This document shows positions 1 through 7,538 of a stretch of 64,000 bases of DNA, one piece after another. The notes under the pieces were generated by a model, which worked only from the letters and a program-made list of their open reading frames with translations, had not been told where the DNA came from and made no database searches. The stretch is from Agreia sp. Leaf283. Lineage in GTDB: Bacteria; Actinomycetota; Actinomycetes; Actinomycetales; Microbacteriaceae. Every line of letters starts with the position of its first letter. Within the stretch, counting starts at the first letter, position 1. The position numbers were made by a program, and so were the translations under genes. Location: positions 37,442 to 101,441 of the forward strand of contig NZ_LMNF01000003.1 of the NCBI RefSeq assembly GCF_001422485.1. The letters run 5' to 3'.

Positions 1-33
1 GCCGACCGCCGCAAGCAGGGCAAGAAGAAGTAG
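1..33 (+). CDS. C-terminal end of a CDS, probably SecA preprotein translocase ATPase (partial)
   Basis: Only the last ten codons and a TAG stop are in the window, giving a lysine-rich tail ADRRKQGKKK. A basic tail of this type is common at the end of actinobacterial SecA, and the next gene on the other strand is an Rv3235-type protein, which often sits beside secA. That neighbour is the main reason for the suggestion. No domain can be seen in such a short piece, so identity is an inference from context. Confidence 0.4.
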   Translation, partial: ADRRKQGKKK

Positions 34-40
34 CCGCCGC

Positions 41-127
41 CGTTCCCTGAGCTTGTCTCAGAGCGCCCGTTCCCTGAACTTGTCGAAGGGCGCCGCTTCG
101 ACAGGCCCTTCGACAGGCTCAGGGAAC
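41..127. repeat. Cluster of the TTCCCTGAGCYTGTCGAA palindromic repeat
   Basis: Two forward copies (the first degenerate, with TGTCTCAGAG) are followed by two reverse-complement pieces, ending in CTCAGGGAACG. The cluster fills the gap between two convergent genes and can fold into a long hairpin, so it may also act as a bidirectional transcription stop. The same element recurs at about ten other places in the window. Confidence 0.85.
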
Positions 128-133
128 GACGCG

Positions 134-637
134 TCAGAGCACGTTGATCGCGCTTGCGCGCCAGCGCTTGTCGAGTCCCTCTAAGCGAATGGCGACGGCT
201 CTGGTGCGCGCTTTTCCGTGCACGATCACGACCCCCTCCACTACGCCGTCTGCCGGCTCGCACGTGATCGTGTTGCCGATGCGGAACGATGGCCGGCCGA
301 CGGGTGTGCCCCGAGCTTGTCGTGCCCGGGTAGCCAGCACCACGCGTTTCAGCAGGTGGCGATAGACGTCGTCGGCGACCCAGCGCGAGAGCTGGTCGAG
401 GTCGCGTGCGCCGGCCAGTACCTCGAGTACGCAGCGAGCGAGATTCTCCATAAGCGGCACCGGGTTCGGCAGCGACGAGGTCGAGGTGGGCTGCGCGTCG
501 AAGTACTCGGGATGCGGGCGCTCGGGCGGCTCGGATATCGGTGAGTCTGGCGCGAGGGGAGGAACGGCGCGCAGCGTTACTGCGTGCTGCGGGTCGACTA
601 GAGGGGTCGTCGACTGTGCGGTGCGGGGACTCTGCAT
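134..637 (-). CDS. Rv3235-family conserved protein
   Basis: The 167-residue product has a disordered, proline-rich first half and a conserved second half (about residues 65-167) with the pattern ENLARCVLEVLAGARDLDQL, then WVADDVYRHLL and the ending WRASAINVL. This matches the actinobacterial Rv3235 family, whose role is unknown. An upstream ATG would add 40 arginine-rich residues; I prefer the inner ATG because GAGAAG lies about six bases before it. The gene converges on the probable secA end. No enzyme motif is visible. Confidence 0.7.
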   Translation of the reverse strand: MQSPRTAQSTTPLVDPQHAVTLRAVPPLAPDSPISEPPERPHPEYFDAQPTSTSSLPNPVPLMENLARCVLEVLAGARDLDQLSRWVADDVYRHLLKRVVLATRARQARGTPVGRPSFRIGNTITCEPADGVVEGVVIVHGKARTRAVAIRLEGLDKRWRASAINVL

Positions 638-905
638 GGTGTCTTCTCTGGCGAAACGGACGAATGAGACGTCGAAAGCTGCGTGAGCAGGGCGCTGAGG
701 CGTGCGTGAGCGCGCCGCAGTGACTTCGGTGCGTCGAGCGCCTGTTCTTGTCCCCATCCAGGCGAGCGATGCACTGTCAGTGGCTGGCAGTGATGCATGT
801 CCCCCGCATGGGGGATCTTTGGATACTCAACCAGTTTTAGAGTCATGGTGTCTATAAGCCTTTCTGCCCTGTGGACAGATTTCACCCGGGTGCGCGATCA
901 CCCGT
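638..905. other. Divergent intergenic region
   Basis: No gene is supported here. The stretch separates the Rv3235-like gene from a rightward gene. It contains a near-palindrome around 769-797 (GATGCACTG, spacer, CAGTGATGCAT) that could be a regulator site, and relatively AT-rich DNA at 820-870. Nothing firmer can be said. Confidence 0.4.
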
Positions 906-911
906 TACCGT
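906..911 (+). promoter_or_regulatory. Candidate -10 element of a leaderless promoter
   Basis: TACCGT ends seven bases before the ATG, and no Shine-Dalgarno is present. The spacing would put the transcript start at the A of the ATG. Confidence 0.35.
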
Positions 912-918
912 TCCTGCT

Positions 919-1533
919 ATGCGATGGGACAACCTGTTCTCCGATCTCGAGAGCCAGCTCGAGTACGGTCTTCACGCCGAGGAGAACGATCTTCACGACG
1001 AAGAGGAGCGGCTGCGGCTCGGCCGGCTCACGCTGAGAGACCGCCTGCTGCAGCTGGCGAGTGTCTCGGAGCGAGGGGCGAACTACTCGATCTCGTTCGT
1101 TCTGTTGGGCGGCGGCACCCTGTCGGCGATGGTGAAGACGATCGGAAAAGACTGGTTCGCGGCCGACCTCGACCCGAGGGCGTCGGGTGGCGCGCGACGG
1201 CAGCAGCAGTGCATCGTGCCTCTCACCGCAGTGCAGGGGCTGTCGCTCACGAAGCGGCAGATCCGCCACTCGCTCGAGCCCCGACCGTCGCACGAGGGCG
1301 CCGGTGCGATCACCGACAGGCTCGGGCTCGCTTTTCTTCTCAGAGACCTCTGCCGCAGGCGCACCGCAGTCGAGGTGGTGCTGGCGACCGAGTCGGTGTT
1401 CGGCACCATCGACCGGGTCGGTCGCGATCATTTCGATATCGCCGTGCACGACGCCACATCGTCGCGTCGCGACGTCGAGGTCGTGGGCTATCGCCTCATC
1501 GCGTTCGACTGTGTCGCGCTCTTCAGGGTGTGA
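919..1533 (+). CDS. Conserved hypothetical protein of Microbacteriaceae
   Basis: The 204-residue product begins MRWDNLFSDLESQLE and has an acidic helical N-terminus (residues 5-35), then what looks like a small beta-rich region (SISFVLLGGGTLSAM), and a second similar unit near the end (VEVVLATESVFGTIDRVG, residues about 155-172). The two halves resemble each other and may be a duplicated barrel-like module, an inference from pattern only. No signal peptide, membrane helix or catalytic motif is visible. An in-frame start 48 bases upstream has no support. It lies in the conserved neighbourhood of whiB1 and pdtaS-like genes. Function unknown. Confidence 0.7.
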   Translation: MRWDNLFSDLESQLEYGLHAEENDLHDEEERLRLGRLTLRDRLLQLASVSERGANYSISFVLLGGGTLSAMVKTIGKDWFAADLDPRASGGARRQQQCIVPLTAVQGLSLTKRQIRHSLEPRPSHEGAGAITDRLGLAFLLRDLCRRRTAVEVVLATESVFGTIDRVGRDHFDIAVHDATSSRRDVEVVGYRLIAFDCVALFRV

Positions 1534-1550
1534 TTCTCAGCGTGTGACCC

Positions 1551-1832
1551 TTAGCGCCTGATGATTCGGCCGTCGGACAGCTCGGGCAGCGGTGCGACGT
1601 CGGACTGCTGCCACAGACTGAGGCGGCGGCTCTCCTCGTACATCGCGTCGATGTACGACTCGAGAACGAGTCGCTCGATGCGCCAATGCCCGGCGGCTCC
1701 CACCTTGATGGCCGGCAGCTCGCCCGATCGAACCAGGGCGTAGACCTGCCTCGCCGAGACGTTCAGCACCTCTGCCGTGTCGGCAAGGGTGAGGAAGCGA
1801 CCGAGGCGATCGGGCGAAGCGGGATCGTTCAT
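1551..1832 (-). CDS. Helix-turn-helix (MerR/excisionase-like) DNA-binding protein
   Basis: The 93-residue product contains a winged-helix excisionase/BldC-type domain at residues 13-62: FLTLADTAEVLNVSARQVYALVRSGELPAIKVG, then HWRIERLVLESYI. This is the usual architecture of small actinobacterial HTH_17 proteins that act as transcription factors. It is divergent from the SAF-domain gene. The start is at ATG with a CATAAT hexamer six bases upstream, suggesting a leaderless transcript, though GAGGA directly abuts the ATG. The target genes are not known. Confidence 0.88.
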   Translation of the reverse strand: MNDPASPDRLGRFLTLADTAEVLNVSARQVYALVRSGELPAIKVGAAGHWRIERLVLESYIDAMYEESRRLSLWQQSDVAPLPELSDGRIIRR

Positions 1833-1838
1833 TCCTCA

Positions 1839-1844
1839 ATTATG
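1839..1844 (-). promoter_or_regulatory. Candidate -10 element of a leaderless promoter (HTH gene)
   Basis: On the minus strand this reads CATAAT and ends six bases before the ATG of the HTH gene, a spacing that suits leaderless transcription. Confidence 0.4.
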
Positions 1845-1918
1845 AAACCGGCGCGATGCATCCTGCAGGCCTGTGGATAACTTTCCCACGGCGCCGCGAA
1901 CCTTGGCACCATGTGCGT

Positions 1919-2563
1919 ATGGACCGCCCCGCTGAACGCCTGCGAACGCATCGAAGGTTCTTCGTCGACCCTCGGTTTCTCATCGGAATCACGCTCGTCG
2001 TGGTCGCTGCGGTCGGCGTCACCTGGCTCGTCGCCACTGTTGACGAGACGACCGACGTCTATGTCGCGTCGTCCACGATCAATACGGGTGAACGACTCAC
2101 CGTCGACGATCTGGCGGTCGCTCATGTGAGGCTCGGTTCGGCGGCCGATCGCTATCTCAGGCCCGACGACGTTCCGGCGGAGGGGGCCGTCGTCGTGCGA
2201 GCCATCAAACGGGGTGAACTGGTGCCGAGCGCGTCGGTGGGCGCTGCTCGGTCTGTCGACGAGGCGCAGGTGGTCGTCACGGTGTCCGGTCCGGTTCCGT
2301 CGATCGTCGACACATCCTCCCGGGTCACCCTTTGGGCCTCGGCCGCGTCCGACTCCGGTTCGGTGTTCGAGGCTCCCGTGGTCCTCGTCGCCCAGGCCGA
2401 GGTCGTCTCGGTCGTCGAATCGGCCGGGCTCGTCGCATCCGGCACCGACGTGCAGGTCGAATTGCGTGTTCCGCGCGAGTCCGTCGCATCCGTTCTCGAG
2501 GCCATGGCCAACGGTGCCGCGCTGGCAATCGTGCCCGACGACGAGCCGCTCGTCGAGAAATGA
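1919..2563 (+). CDS. SAF-domain membrane protein, CpaB/RcpC-like
   Basis: The 214-residue product has a short basic cytoplasmic N-terminus, one membrane helix (about residues 20-41, FLIGITLVVVAAVGVTWLV) and an outside SAF domain (about 45-115, VYVASSTINTGERLTVDDL through GELVPSASVG). SAF proteins of this kind are related to the CpaB/RcpC pilus assembly proteins. The stop codon overlaps the start of the CpaE-like ATPase (ATGA), so the two are co-translated, as in Flp/tight-adherence systems. No pilin or CpaF is present in the window, so a pilus role is not shown. Confidence 0.8.
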   Translation: MDRPAERLRTHRRFFVDPRFLIGITLVVVAAVGVTWLVATVDETTDVYVASSTINTGERLTVDDLAVAHVRLGSAADRYLRPDDVPAEGAVVVRAIKRGELVPSASVGAARSVDEAQVVVTVSGPVPSIVDTSSRVTLWASAASDSGSVFEAPVVLVAQAEVVSVVESAGLVASGTDVQVELRVPRESVASVLEAMANGAALAIVPDDEPLVEK

Positions 2564-3840
2564 GCCCGGTGCTGACACTTCTGACCTGCCTCGACGACAC
2601 GGCGGGCGACCGGCTGATCCAGCAGATCTCCTTCGCAGGACACGACATCGTCGCGCGGCTCGACACCGCGCACGATCTGGTGTCCGCCATTCGGGGTCGC
2701 ACCCCCGATGGCATCGTCGTGTCCGCCACGAGGCGCCATCTGACGCTCGACGTACTCGCAGAGGCCGACGATGCCGGCATCCGCATGGTGGCGGTCGCGG
2801 CCGACGACGCCGAGAGGCGCTACGCGCTGTCGCTCGGGCTCTTCGAGGTGGTCGATGCACGCGCATCGTGGAACGACATCGAGGCCCTGTTGCGCGGGGG
2901 AGTCGCCGTGCCTCGCGCCCCGTCTCCTGACGGCGAGGTGGGCACCGTGATCGCCGTGTGGGGCCCTGCAGGTGCCCCGGGCCGCACGACCGTGGCCATC
3001 CAGCTCGCCGCCGAACTCGCGTTCAGGGGCAGAACCGTGGCTCTGGTCGACGCGGACACCTACGGCGGAGCGATCGCCCCGAGCCTGGGCATGCTCGATG
3101 AGTCACCGTCGTTCGCGGCGGCCTGTCGACTGGCCTCGAGAGACAGCCTCACCCTGGCCGAACTGGAGCGCATCGCGTCGCGCTACACCTCGCCGCGGTC
3201 GGCGTTCTGGATCCTCAGCGGAATCGGGCGGGCCTCGCGGTGGCCCGAACTCGGCGCCGATCGTGTGACGACGGTGCTGAGCACGTGCCGCCAGTGGGTC
3301 GACTACGTGGTCGTCGACACGGGGTTCAATCTCGAGACAGACGAGGAGATCTCGAGCGACATGTTCGCCCCGAGACGCAACGCAGCGACGCTTGCGGCAC
3401 TGCGTCAGGCCGACAGGGTGGTGGCCGTGGGCTCAGCAGACCCGATCGGACTGTCGCGGTTCCTGCGTGCCCACGTCGACCTGCTCGAGCAGGTCGAGAC
3501 GGCCGAGATCTCGGTGGTGATCAATCGCCTGCGCGCGAGCTCGGTCGGCAGCAATGCGCAGCATCAGGTGCAGCAGACTCTGGGCCGCTTCGGCGGGCTC
3601 GATGACGCCGTGTTCCTTCCGCTCGACACGGCGGGTGTCGATGCGGCCGTGCTTGCGGGAAAGACCGTGCTCGACGCTGCCCCTCGTTCACCGGTCCGTA
3701 CTGCCATCGCGCAGCTGGTCGATCGCAGCATCATTGCGCCGTCGCCGCTGGGCACATCGAGACGAGAGGCACGACAGGCGGCACGGCAGGAGCAGAGGGG
3801 TGGGCCGCTGCAGATGCTTCGCGCGCGTCGCCTAGGCTAG
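2560..3840 (+). CDS. CpaE/MinD-like P-loop ATPase
   Basis: The 426-residue product has an N-terminal receiver-like region (about 1-115) with DGIVVSATRRHLTLDVL, then a ParA/MinD ATPase domain starting at VIAVWGPAGAPGRTTVA. This is a deviant Walker A that keeps GRTT but has arginine in place of the usual lysine. VDADTYGGAIAPSL follows as the switch region and DYVVVDTGF as Walker B. The architecture matches CpaE-type localisation ATPases. It starts at the ATG overlapping the SAF gene stop. The lysine to arginine change in the P-loop could lower ATPase activity. Confidence 0.82.
   Translation: MSPVLTLLTCLDDTAGDRLIQQISFAGHDIVARLDTAHDLVSAIRGRTPDGIVVSATRRHLTLDVLAEADDAGIRMVAVAADDAERRYALSLGLFEVVDARASWNDIEALLRGGVAVPRAPSPDGEVGTVIAVWGPAGAPGRTTVAIQLAAELAFRGRTVALVDADTYGGAIAPSLGMLDESPSFAAACRLASRDSLTLAELERIASRYTSPRSAFWILSGIGRASRWPELGADRVTTVLSTCRQWVDYVVVDTGFNLETDEEISSDMFAPRRNAATLAALRQADRVVAVGSADPIGLSRFLRAHVDLLEQVETAEISVVINRLRASSVGSNAQHQVQQTLGRFGGLDDAVFLPLDTAGVDAAVLAGKTVLDAAPRSPVRTAIAQLVDRSIIAPSPLGTSRREARQAARQEQRGGPLQMLRARRLG
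3833..3838 (+). promoter_or_regulatory. Candidate internal -10 element before the histidine kinase
   Basis: TAGGCT overlaps the end of the CpaE-like gene and ends six bases before the GTG start of the kinase, which has no clear Shine-Dalgarno. A leaderless internal promoter would separate the kinase from the upstream pair. Confidence 0.4.
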
Positions 3841-3844
3841 GCAG

Positions 3845-5338
3845 GTGTCGACGCTCAGTGATCTCGTACTTGCCCAAGGCCGTTCCTCCGAGGCCGATGT
3901 CGAGTGGCTGCATCTGCTCGTGAGCGACTGGCAGTTGCTCGCCGACCTCGCGTTCGCCGACATCGTGCTCTGGGTTCCCACGGCCGACGACTCGTTCCTG
4001 GCCGTTGCGCACGCCCGGCCGTCGAGCTCGGCCACGCTGTTCTACCGCGACTTCGTGGGCCAGAAGATCAAGCCGGAATGGAACACCCAGGTCACCGAAG
4101 CGTTCCGCAACTCGGTCATCGTCGATACGGCCGCGCCCGACTGGTACGAGGAGACGCCCACGCGGGTGCGCGCCGTTCCCGTGCTGCGCCGGCTCGCTCC
4201 GAACGACCGCCAGACCACCGACCACCCGATCGCGGTGATCACCCGCCACACGAACCTCAGCGAGACGCGCACCCCCAGCCGTCAGGAACTCACGTTCAAC
4301 GAGTGCGCCAACGACCTGTTCGCCATGATCGGCACCGGCGATTTCCCCGACCTGGGCGCGCCGACCGGACCTCGACGAGGCGCCCCCCGCGCATCCGACG
4401 GCCTGATCAGACTCGATGCCGACGGCATCGTCACCTTCGCCAGCCCCAACGGCCTGTCCGCGTTCAACCGCATGGGTTTCCCCGAAGAGCTCGAGGGCCA
4501 GTCCCTGGCCGAGGTCACGACCGCCCTCCTCGGCGGGCGGCTCGAGGTCGACGAGTCACTGCCGCTGGTCGTCACCGGCCGAGCCCCGTGGCGCACGGAC
4601 ATCGAGGCGAAGGGTGTCACCGTGTCGCTGCGCGCGATTCCGCTGCGCCTGCAGGGCACGCGCTTCGGCGCCATCGTTCTCTGCCGCGACGTGACCGAGC
4701 TCAGGCACACCGAGCGCGAGCTCATTACAAAAGACGCGACGATCCGCGAGATCCACCACCGGGTCAAGAACAACCTGCAGACCGTCGCGTCGCTGCTGCG
4801 CATCCAGGCGCGGCGCACGCACTCCGAAGACGCCAAAGACGCTCTCACGCAGGCCATGCGTCGCGTCGCCGCGATCGCCGTCGTGCACGACACCCTCTCG
4901 GAGGGGCTCAACCAGCGCGTCGACTTCGACGAGGTCTTCGACCGTGTGCTGCTGCTCGTCGCCGAGGTCGCCTCGGCCCACAACACCACGGTGCACCCGA
5001 AGTCAAGTGGAAGCTTCGGCATCCTGCCGAGCGAGTACGCCACACCCCTCGCCCTCGCCCTCACCGAACTCGTGACGAACGCGGTGGAGCACGGGCTGGC
5101 CGGCCAGGAGGGGCAGGTCGAGATCGTCGCCACCCGCTCGGAGGAGAACCTGACCGTCGAGGTGCGCGACAACGGCACCGGACTGCCCGAGGGCAAGGTG
5201 GGCTCAGGTCTGGGAACCCAGATCGTGCGCACCCTGATTCAGGGAGAGCTCGGCGGAACGATCGACTGGCACACCATGGTGGGGTCGGGAACGGTCGTCA
5301 CGATCGAGATCCCGTTCCGCTGGCTCACGAAGCCCTAG
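3845..5338 (+). CDS. pdtaS: Sensor histidine kinase, PdtaS-like (HisKA_2/HWE group)
   Basis: The 497-residue cytosolic kinase has a GAF-like domain (about 1-160), a PAS domain (about 185-290), a HisKA_2 dimerisation helix with REIHHRVKNNLQTVASLL (phosphoacceptor His at about 304/305), and a HATPase domain (ALTELVTNAVEHG N box, VRDNGTGLPEG, GSGLGTQIVRTLI). Order and length match mycobacterial PdtaS, which phosphorylates the antiterminator PdtaR. It converges on a WhiB1-like gene, the same neighbourhood as Rv3220c and Rv3219. No transmembrane helix is present. No PdtaR homologue is in the window, so its partner must lie elsewhere. Confidence 0.9.
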   Translation: MSTLSDLVLAQGRSSEADVEWLHLLVSDWQLLADLAFADIVLWVPTADDSFLAVAHARPSSSATLFYRDFVGQKIKPEWNTQVTEAFRNSVIVDTAAPDWYEETPTRVRAVPVLRRLAPNDRQTTDHPIAVITRHTNLSETRTPSRQELTFNECANDLFAMIGTGDFPDLGAPTGPRRGAPRASDGLIRLDADGIVTFASPNGLSAFNRMGFPEELEGQSLAEVTTALLGGRLEVDESLPLVVTGRAPWRTDIEAKGVTVSLRAIPLRLQGTRFGAIVLCRDVTELRHTERELITKDATIREIHHRVKNNLQTVASLLRIQARRTHSEDAKDALTQAMRRVAAIAVVHDTLSEGLNQRVDFDEVFDRVLLLVAEVASAHNTTVHPKSSGSFGILPSEYATPLALALTELVTNAVEHGLAGQEGQVEIVATRSEENLTVEVRDNGTGLPEGKVGSGLGTQIVRTLIQGELGGTIDWHTMVGSGTVVTIEIPFRWLTKP

Positions 5339-5414
5339 CGCGGTTCCGGCGCATCCGGTCGCCCGCACGCACCACGTCGCCCGAGTCACAAAGTCGCCCG
5401 CGCAAACAAACGAA

Positions 5415-5469
5415 CCGCGGATTCTCTGTGCTGGTCGCGGGTAAGTACGACTCGCACGAGAATCCGCGG
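5415..5469. terminator. Large inverted repeat between convergent pdtaS and whiB
   Basis: CCGCGGATTCTC and its perfect complement GAGAATCCGCGG (12 bp arms, loop of 31 bases) lie between the two convergent genes. A bidirectional terminator is the simplest reading; there is no long T tract. Confidence 0.5.
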
Positions 5470-5495
5470 CTCGCGGATGTGGTGCTGTTTAGCGT

Positions 5496-5744
5496 CTAGG
5501 AGGCGCGGCGCGCGCGTGCGGCGCGACGCTTGAGGGCGCGGCGCTCGTCTTCGCTGAGGCCACCCCACACGCCCGAGTCCTGACCGGTCTCGAGGGCGTA
5601 CTGCAGGCAGATCTCGGTGACCGTGCATCGTGCACAGACGGTCTTGGCCTTGTCGATCTGGTCGACGGCCGGGCCGGTGTTGCCTACGGGGAAGAACAGC
5701 TCGGGGTCTGCGGTGAGGCAGGCTGCTTTGTCGCGCCAATCCAT
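5496..5744 (-). CDS. whiB1: WhiB-family iron-sulfur transcription factor, WhiB1-like
   Basis: The 82-residue product carries four cysteines at positions 9, 37, 40 and 46 (C-x27-CxxC-x5-C) for a [4Fe-4S] cluster, the turn GVWGGLSEDERR at residues 58-69, and a basic tail RALKRRAARARRAS for DNA contact. Cysteine spacing and length match WhiB1, an essential nitric-oxide-sensitive regulator that binds the principal sigma factor. AAGGAG lies before the ATG. It faces a PdtaS-like gene exactly as whiB1 does in mycobacteria. Confidence 0.95.
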   Translation of the reverse strand: MDWRDKAACLTADPELFFPVGNTGPAVDQIDKAKTVCARCTVTEICLQYALETGQDSGVWGGLSEDERRALKRRAARARRAS

Positions 5745-5949
5745 GGGGGTGCTCCTTATAGTGCGGAAGCTTCGGCTGCCCTACGAGTGTAGAAAGAGGG
5801 CTCGGCCTAAGATTCGGGTGAGGGTCAATGGCACAGGGACTGCTGCAGAAAGAAATCTGCATGCGCCCACGTCACTGTGAGCAACATTGACCTCAAATAT
5901 GGTCGCATACTGGTAATTGCAAATCAAGACTTTTCTAGGGGTAACGGCT

Positions 5950-6390
5950 GTGAGTGAACCGCTGAATTCGAAGCCAAATTCGGGTGAACAGGCACCGGAT
6001 CCGTCGTCGCGACGACCGATTCTGTTGGTCGCGCTCTCAGTTGTGCTCGCCGCCGAGGCCCTCCTCGCGACCGGTGTGACGGTGTGGCTCGTCATCGAAC
6101 TGCTCACGGCAACGCCCGATTCCTTCGCCTCGGCTGTCGTGATTCTGCTCCTCGCGGCCGGTCTCGCATGCGCGCTGTGGGCGATGGTCGTCGGGCTGCT
6201 CCGTCGGCAGACCTGGGTGCGCGGCGCGGCGCTGACGTGGCAGCTTCTGCAGATCGCCGTGGCGATCGGATGCTTCCAGGGCGTCTTCGCCGTGCCGTCG
6301 CTCGGGTGGGCGCTCCTGATTCCGGCCGCCATCGCCATCCTGCTGCTGATGAGCCCGCCCGTCGTCGCGGCCACCCGCCGCGTCTCCTAG
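5950..6390 (+). CDS. Small four-helix membrane protein, function unknown
   Basis: The 146-residue product has a short polar N-terminus followed by four hydrophobic helices (about 22-43, 55-76, 90-108 and 113-135). I chose the GTG start because GGGG lies eight bases upstream; an upstream TTG adds eleven residues without a ribosome site. No conserved polar residues suggest a transporter or enzyme, and neighbours give no clue. Confidence 0.7.
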   Translation: MSEPLNSKPNSGEQAPDPSSRRPILLVALSVVLAAEALLATGVTVWLVIELLTATPDSFASAVVILLLAAGLACALWAMVVGLLRRQTWVRGAALTWQLLQIAVAIGCFQGVFAVPSLGWALLIPAAIAILLLMSPPVVAATRRVS

Positions 6391-6412
6391 GCGCCCCGCC
6401 TCGACGGGCCGA

Positions 6413-6760
6413 TCAGGTTCGCAGGATCGACGTCATCTTCTTGCCCCGGCCGACCTCGTCGACCAGCTTGTCCATGTAGCGGATCTTCTGCATCAACGGA
6501 TCGTCGATCTCTTCGACCCGGATGCCGCAGATCACGCCCGTGATGAGCGACGCGTTCGGGTTGAGGGCCGGCGCATCGTCGAAGAACTGCTCGAACGTGA
6601 CCTCATCGGAGATGGCCTTCTCGAGCTGCTCCTGGCTGTAGCCGGTGAGCCAGCGGATGACCAGGTCGACGTCGGACTTCTGCTGGCCTTTGCGCTCGGC
6701 CTTCGCCACATAGTGCGGGTAGACGCTCGCGAAGCTCGTTGTGAAGATGCGGTGTTGCAC
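6413..6760 (-). CDS. DUF2200 family protein
   Basis: The 115-residue product spans the whole DUF2200 family: [22 protein letters not shown] at the start, then VIRWLTGYS and [21 protein letters not shown]. Length and motifs match family members found across bacteria; the function is unknown. The start codon is GTG. It lies 18 bases after the bcp stop on the same strand, so the two are probably co-transcribed. Confidence 0.88.
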   Translation of the reverse strand: MQHRIFTTSFASVYPHYVAKAERKGQQKSDVDLVIRWLTGYSQEQLEKAISDEVTFEQFFDDAPALNPNASLITGVICGIRVEEIDDPLMQKIRYMDKLVDEVGRGKKMTSILRT

Positions 6761-6778
6761 GGGGCGGCCCCTTTCGGT

Positions 6779-7261
6779 TCAGCTGTCGATGCCGAGCTTC
6801 TTGCGCAGCGAGGCCACGTGGCCGGTGGCCTTGACGTTATAGAGGGCGAGGGTGATGACGCCGTTCTCGTCGAGCACGAAGGTCGATCGGATGACTCCCG
6901 TGACCGTCTTGCCGTACAGCGACTTCTCGCCCCACGTGCCATATGCCTCGTGCACGGCCTTGTCGGGGTCGGAGAGGAGCGGGAACGTGAGGTTCTGGTG
7001 TTCCTTGAAGGCGGCCAGTTTCGCGGGCTTGTCGCGCGATACACCGAGCACCTGGTAGCCGGCGGCCTCGAGTGAGTTGAGGCTGTCGCGGAAGTCGCAC
7101 GCCTGGGTGGTGCAGCCGGGGGTGTCGGCCTCGGGGTAGAAGTAGACGATCGTCTTCTGCCCACGGAAGTCGCTGAGCGACACCTCCACGCCGTCCTGGT
7201 CGAGGAGCGTGAACTCCGGTGCGGGTGTTCCCGCGGACAGTCGCGAAACGGTGTCGGTCAT
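6779..7261 (-). CDS. bcp: Thioredoxin-dependent peroxiredoxin, Bcp/PrxQ type
   Basis: The 160-residue enzyme reduces hydrogen peroxide and organic peroxides with thioredoxin as electron donor. Residues 15-40 hold APEFTLLDQDGVEVSLSDFRGQ-like core, followed by YFYPEADTPGCTTQACDFRD, where the first cysteine is the peroxidatic one and the second, five residues on, the resolving one as in PrxQ. The downstream arginine is in VIRSTFVLDENG. GGAGAACC precedes the ATG at good spacing; an ATG ten codons upstream is not used. It is cytosolic and precedes a DUF2200 gene. Confidence 0.95.
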   Translation of the reverse strand: MTDTVSRLSAGTPAPEFTLLDQDGVEVSLSDFRGQKTIVYFYPEADTPGCTTQACDFRDSLNSLEAAGYQVLGVSRDKPAKLAAFKEHQNLTFPLLSDPDKAVHEAYGTWGEKSLYGKTVTGVIRSTFVLDENGVITLALYNVKATGHVASLRKKLGIDS

Positions 7262-7345
7262 GGTTCTCCTCTGGTCGAACGAGCGTCGCACGACGCTCTC
7301 ATCTCATGGTAGTGTTTTCCCTCGGCGCCGCAGTTTCGCGCCAAG

Positions 7346-7418
<73 letters not shown>

Positions 7419-7423
7419 CCGCA

Positions 7424-7456
7424 AGCCCGGAGTTCCTACGAACTCCGGGCTTTTTT
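7424..7456 (+). terminator. Intrinsic terminator of tRNA-Lys
   Basis: A 12-bp perfect stem AGCCCGGAGTTC/GAACTCCGGGCT with loop CTAC is followed by a run of T. This is a textbook rho-independent terminator. Confidence 0.95.
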
Positions 7457-7482
7457 CGATTCTGACGCACGTGGCGCACGAA

Positions 7483-7512
7483 GAAGCCCGGGGTCGCAGG
7501 ACCCCGGGCTTC
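7483..7512 (-). terminator. Hairpin terminator of the proline-rich membrane protein gene
   Basis: A 13-bp perfect stem GAAGCCCGGGGTC/GACCCCGGGCTTC with a 4-base loop lies just past the stop of the leftward gene. The T tract on the minus strand is weak (TTCTTCG), so it may be only a partial terminator. Confidence 0.75.
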
Positions 7513-7538
7513 TCTAGTGCCTGGCTACTGCCTTGGCG

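Noticed and set aside
5917..6390. Upstream TTG start for the four-helix membrane protein
   Set aside because: No ribosome site precedes it, whereas GGGG precedes the GTG at 5950.
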